In this document: positions 46,384 to 46,876 of the stretch, piece after piece
Layout of the letters: the number at the start of each line of letters is the position of its first letter
How positions within the stretch are numbered: the first letter of the stretch is position 1
Source: an uncultured Clostridia bacterium
Lineage (GTDB): Bacteria; Bacillota; Clostridia; TANB77; CAG-508
DNA: 46,876 nt
Assembly: GCA_947642355.1 (NCBI GenBank)
Contig: CANRSD010000010.1
Location: 1-46,876, forward strand
Reading direction: 5' to 3'
Position numbers and translations under genes: made by a program
The notes under the pieces: model-generated
What the model was told of the DNA's origin: nothing
Database searches by the model: none
The model's input: only the letters and a program-made list of their open reading frames with translations

Positions 46384-46713
46384 TTAGCGCTCGCCGTCTC
46401 TTTGACGTCTGGCAAGCTCAGCTCTGAGTTGCTCTGTCGTAAACTTCGACAGTTGCGTTTTAAGCAAAAACTCCTGAGCCTTTTTTTCTTCGTTCTCCTG
46501 AAGATTTTTTCCAGTCGGCTCTTCAGTTTTGCTTTCCTGAACCTTAGGCTGTTCAGTTTTGCTGCTGTTAGGAGCTAAAGATGATTTCATCTCAAACTCC
46601 TTTCCACAGTATAAGCAGGTCTTTTTCAGACCTCCTACCAGTCCCAAAGCTCCTGACAACCGTGGATTAACTTTTCCGCAGTATGGACATTTCAAATCTC
46701 CAGCAACACTCAT
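46384..46713 (-). CDS. Zinc-ribbon accessory protein, unknown function
   Basis: A 109-residue protein with an N-terminal zinc ribbon: two CxxC pairs, LKCPYCGKVNP and KTCLYCGKEFE (about 9-41), then a Lys/Glu/Gln-rich linker and a short helix ending FTTEQLRAELARRQRDGER. GGAGG precedes the ATG. Arg-18 is encoded by CGG (46660-46662, NPRLSGALG), read without a shift. GC content and codons (CGC, GCC, ACG) are far from the core genes, so it was probably acquired. Such zinc-ribbon plus helix proteins are frequent small accessory genes in gut Firmicutes. Confidence 0.65.
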   Translation of the reverse strand: MSVAGDLKCPYCGKVNPRLSGALGLVGGLKKTCLYCGKEFEMKSSLAPNSSKTEQPKVQESKTEEPTGKNLQENEEKKAQEFLLKTQLSKFTTEQLRAELARRQRDGER

Positions 46714-46743
46714 TCTTATACCTCCAAATTTCTAGGAGGCTTC

Positions 46744-46781
46744 TGCCCCCTATTATTTTTTTGCAATAAAGTAAGGGGCAC
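46744..46781 (-). promoter_or_regulatory. Possible leader hairpin upstream of the zinc-ribbon gene
   Basis: TGCCCC (46744 region) can pair with GGGGCA (46776-46781 region), and GGAGGC/GCCCCC nearby offers an alternative partner. Two competing GC-rich stems in a very AT-rich leader suggest a regulatory RNA. Weak call. Confidence 0.3.
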
Positions 46782-46840
46782 CTAAACTTTATCATCTTCT
46801 TTAATTTTATCACAGTTTTATATAAATTACATGTATACTG

Positions 46841-46876
46841 TTAGATGTAAATAAATGAATTTACATCTAATTTTTT
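46841..46876 (+). terminator. Perfect hairpin with T run, plus orientation
   Basis: TTAGATGTAAAT (46841-46852) pairs with ATTTACATCTAA (46859-46870) and is followed by TTTTTT at the window edge. No plus-strand gene precedes it; it may be the end of an unseen small transcript. Confidence 0.5.

Overview
Organism and overall picture. The window is very AT-rich and its core genes are those of a spore-forming Clostridia-type Firmicute: a SpoIIP homologue, the SufCBDSU iron-sulfur operon, the rlmN-prpC-pknB-rpe cluster, a split (two-subunit) transketolase, PASTA-type Ser/Thr kinase, AAGGAGG-type ribosome binding sites and TTGACA/TATAAT promoters. Almost every core gene is on the minus strand; uvrB, an XRE regulator and coaD are the plus-strand exceptions.

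The central observation. Read with the standard code, 23 of about 36 core genes look broken by a +1 frameshift. All 37 breaks are the same event: an in-frame CGG codon that must be read as C|GGN, i.e. one extra base (C) followed by a glycine codon, after which the conserved protein continues. Sites include the Walker A glycine of UvrB and SufC, TGDGVNDAP of a P-type ATPase, GSGHPGG of transketolase, GCNGKMG of DapB and DGWFHTGD of an acyl-CoA ligase. I found no in-frame CGG in a core gene that is read as arginine. CGG out of frame (for example CAC GGA, TCG GAA) is common and harmless. The fourth base is A 27 times, T 8, G 2, C 0, which looks like glycine codon choice. The simplest reading is a natural quadruplet codon CGGN = Gly, or obligatory +1 frameshifting at an unassigned CGG. 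Gene models below are joined across these sites.

The counter-set. Seven small accessory genes (82-273, 6406-7479, 7607-8326, 17971-18279, 38846-39292, 39304-39744, 46384-46713) and one fragment (15062-15184) carry in-frame CGG that is read as ordinary arginine. They look acquired from bacteria with the normal code; several sit next to copies of one repeat family.

Layout. 1-273: end of an unknown gene and a small accessory gene. 366-4311: smpB-pepV-recG operon. 4423-6142: acyl-CoA ligase. 6312-8326: accessory block (membrane-anchored SleB-like hydrolase, membrane protein). 8643-10961: uvrB plus XRE regulator. 10970-17906: suf operon with a Cys-containing DtxR-like regulator, its operator, sufC, sufB, [fragment and hairpin repeat], sufD, sufS, sufU, mnmA. 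17971-18279: accessory gene. 18362-21661: transketolase subunits and two membrane proteins. 21727-23448: spoIIP and coaD, divergent. 23513-25138: glycine-rich surface protein with six CGGN sites. 25181-31187: polysaccharide cluster (two GT2 enzymes, GalE, amidoligase-like protein, flippase). 31285-38579: rlmN-prpC-pknB-rpe-membrane protein-glmU. 38738-39957: repeat-flanked pair of paralogous accessory genes. 39967-46196: dapA, dapB, HAD phosphatase, cation ATPase and polysaccharide deacetylase. 46384-46876: zinc-ribbon accessory gene and hairpins. No rRNA, tRNA or CRISPR array was seen.
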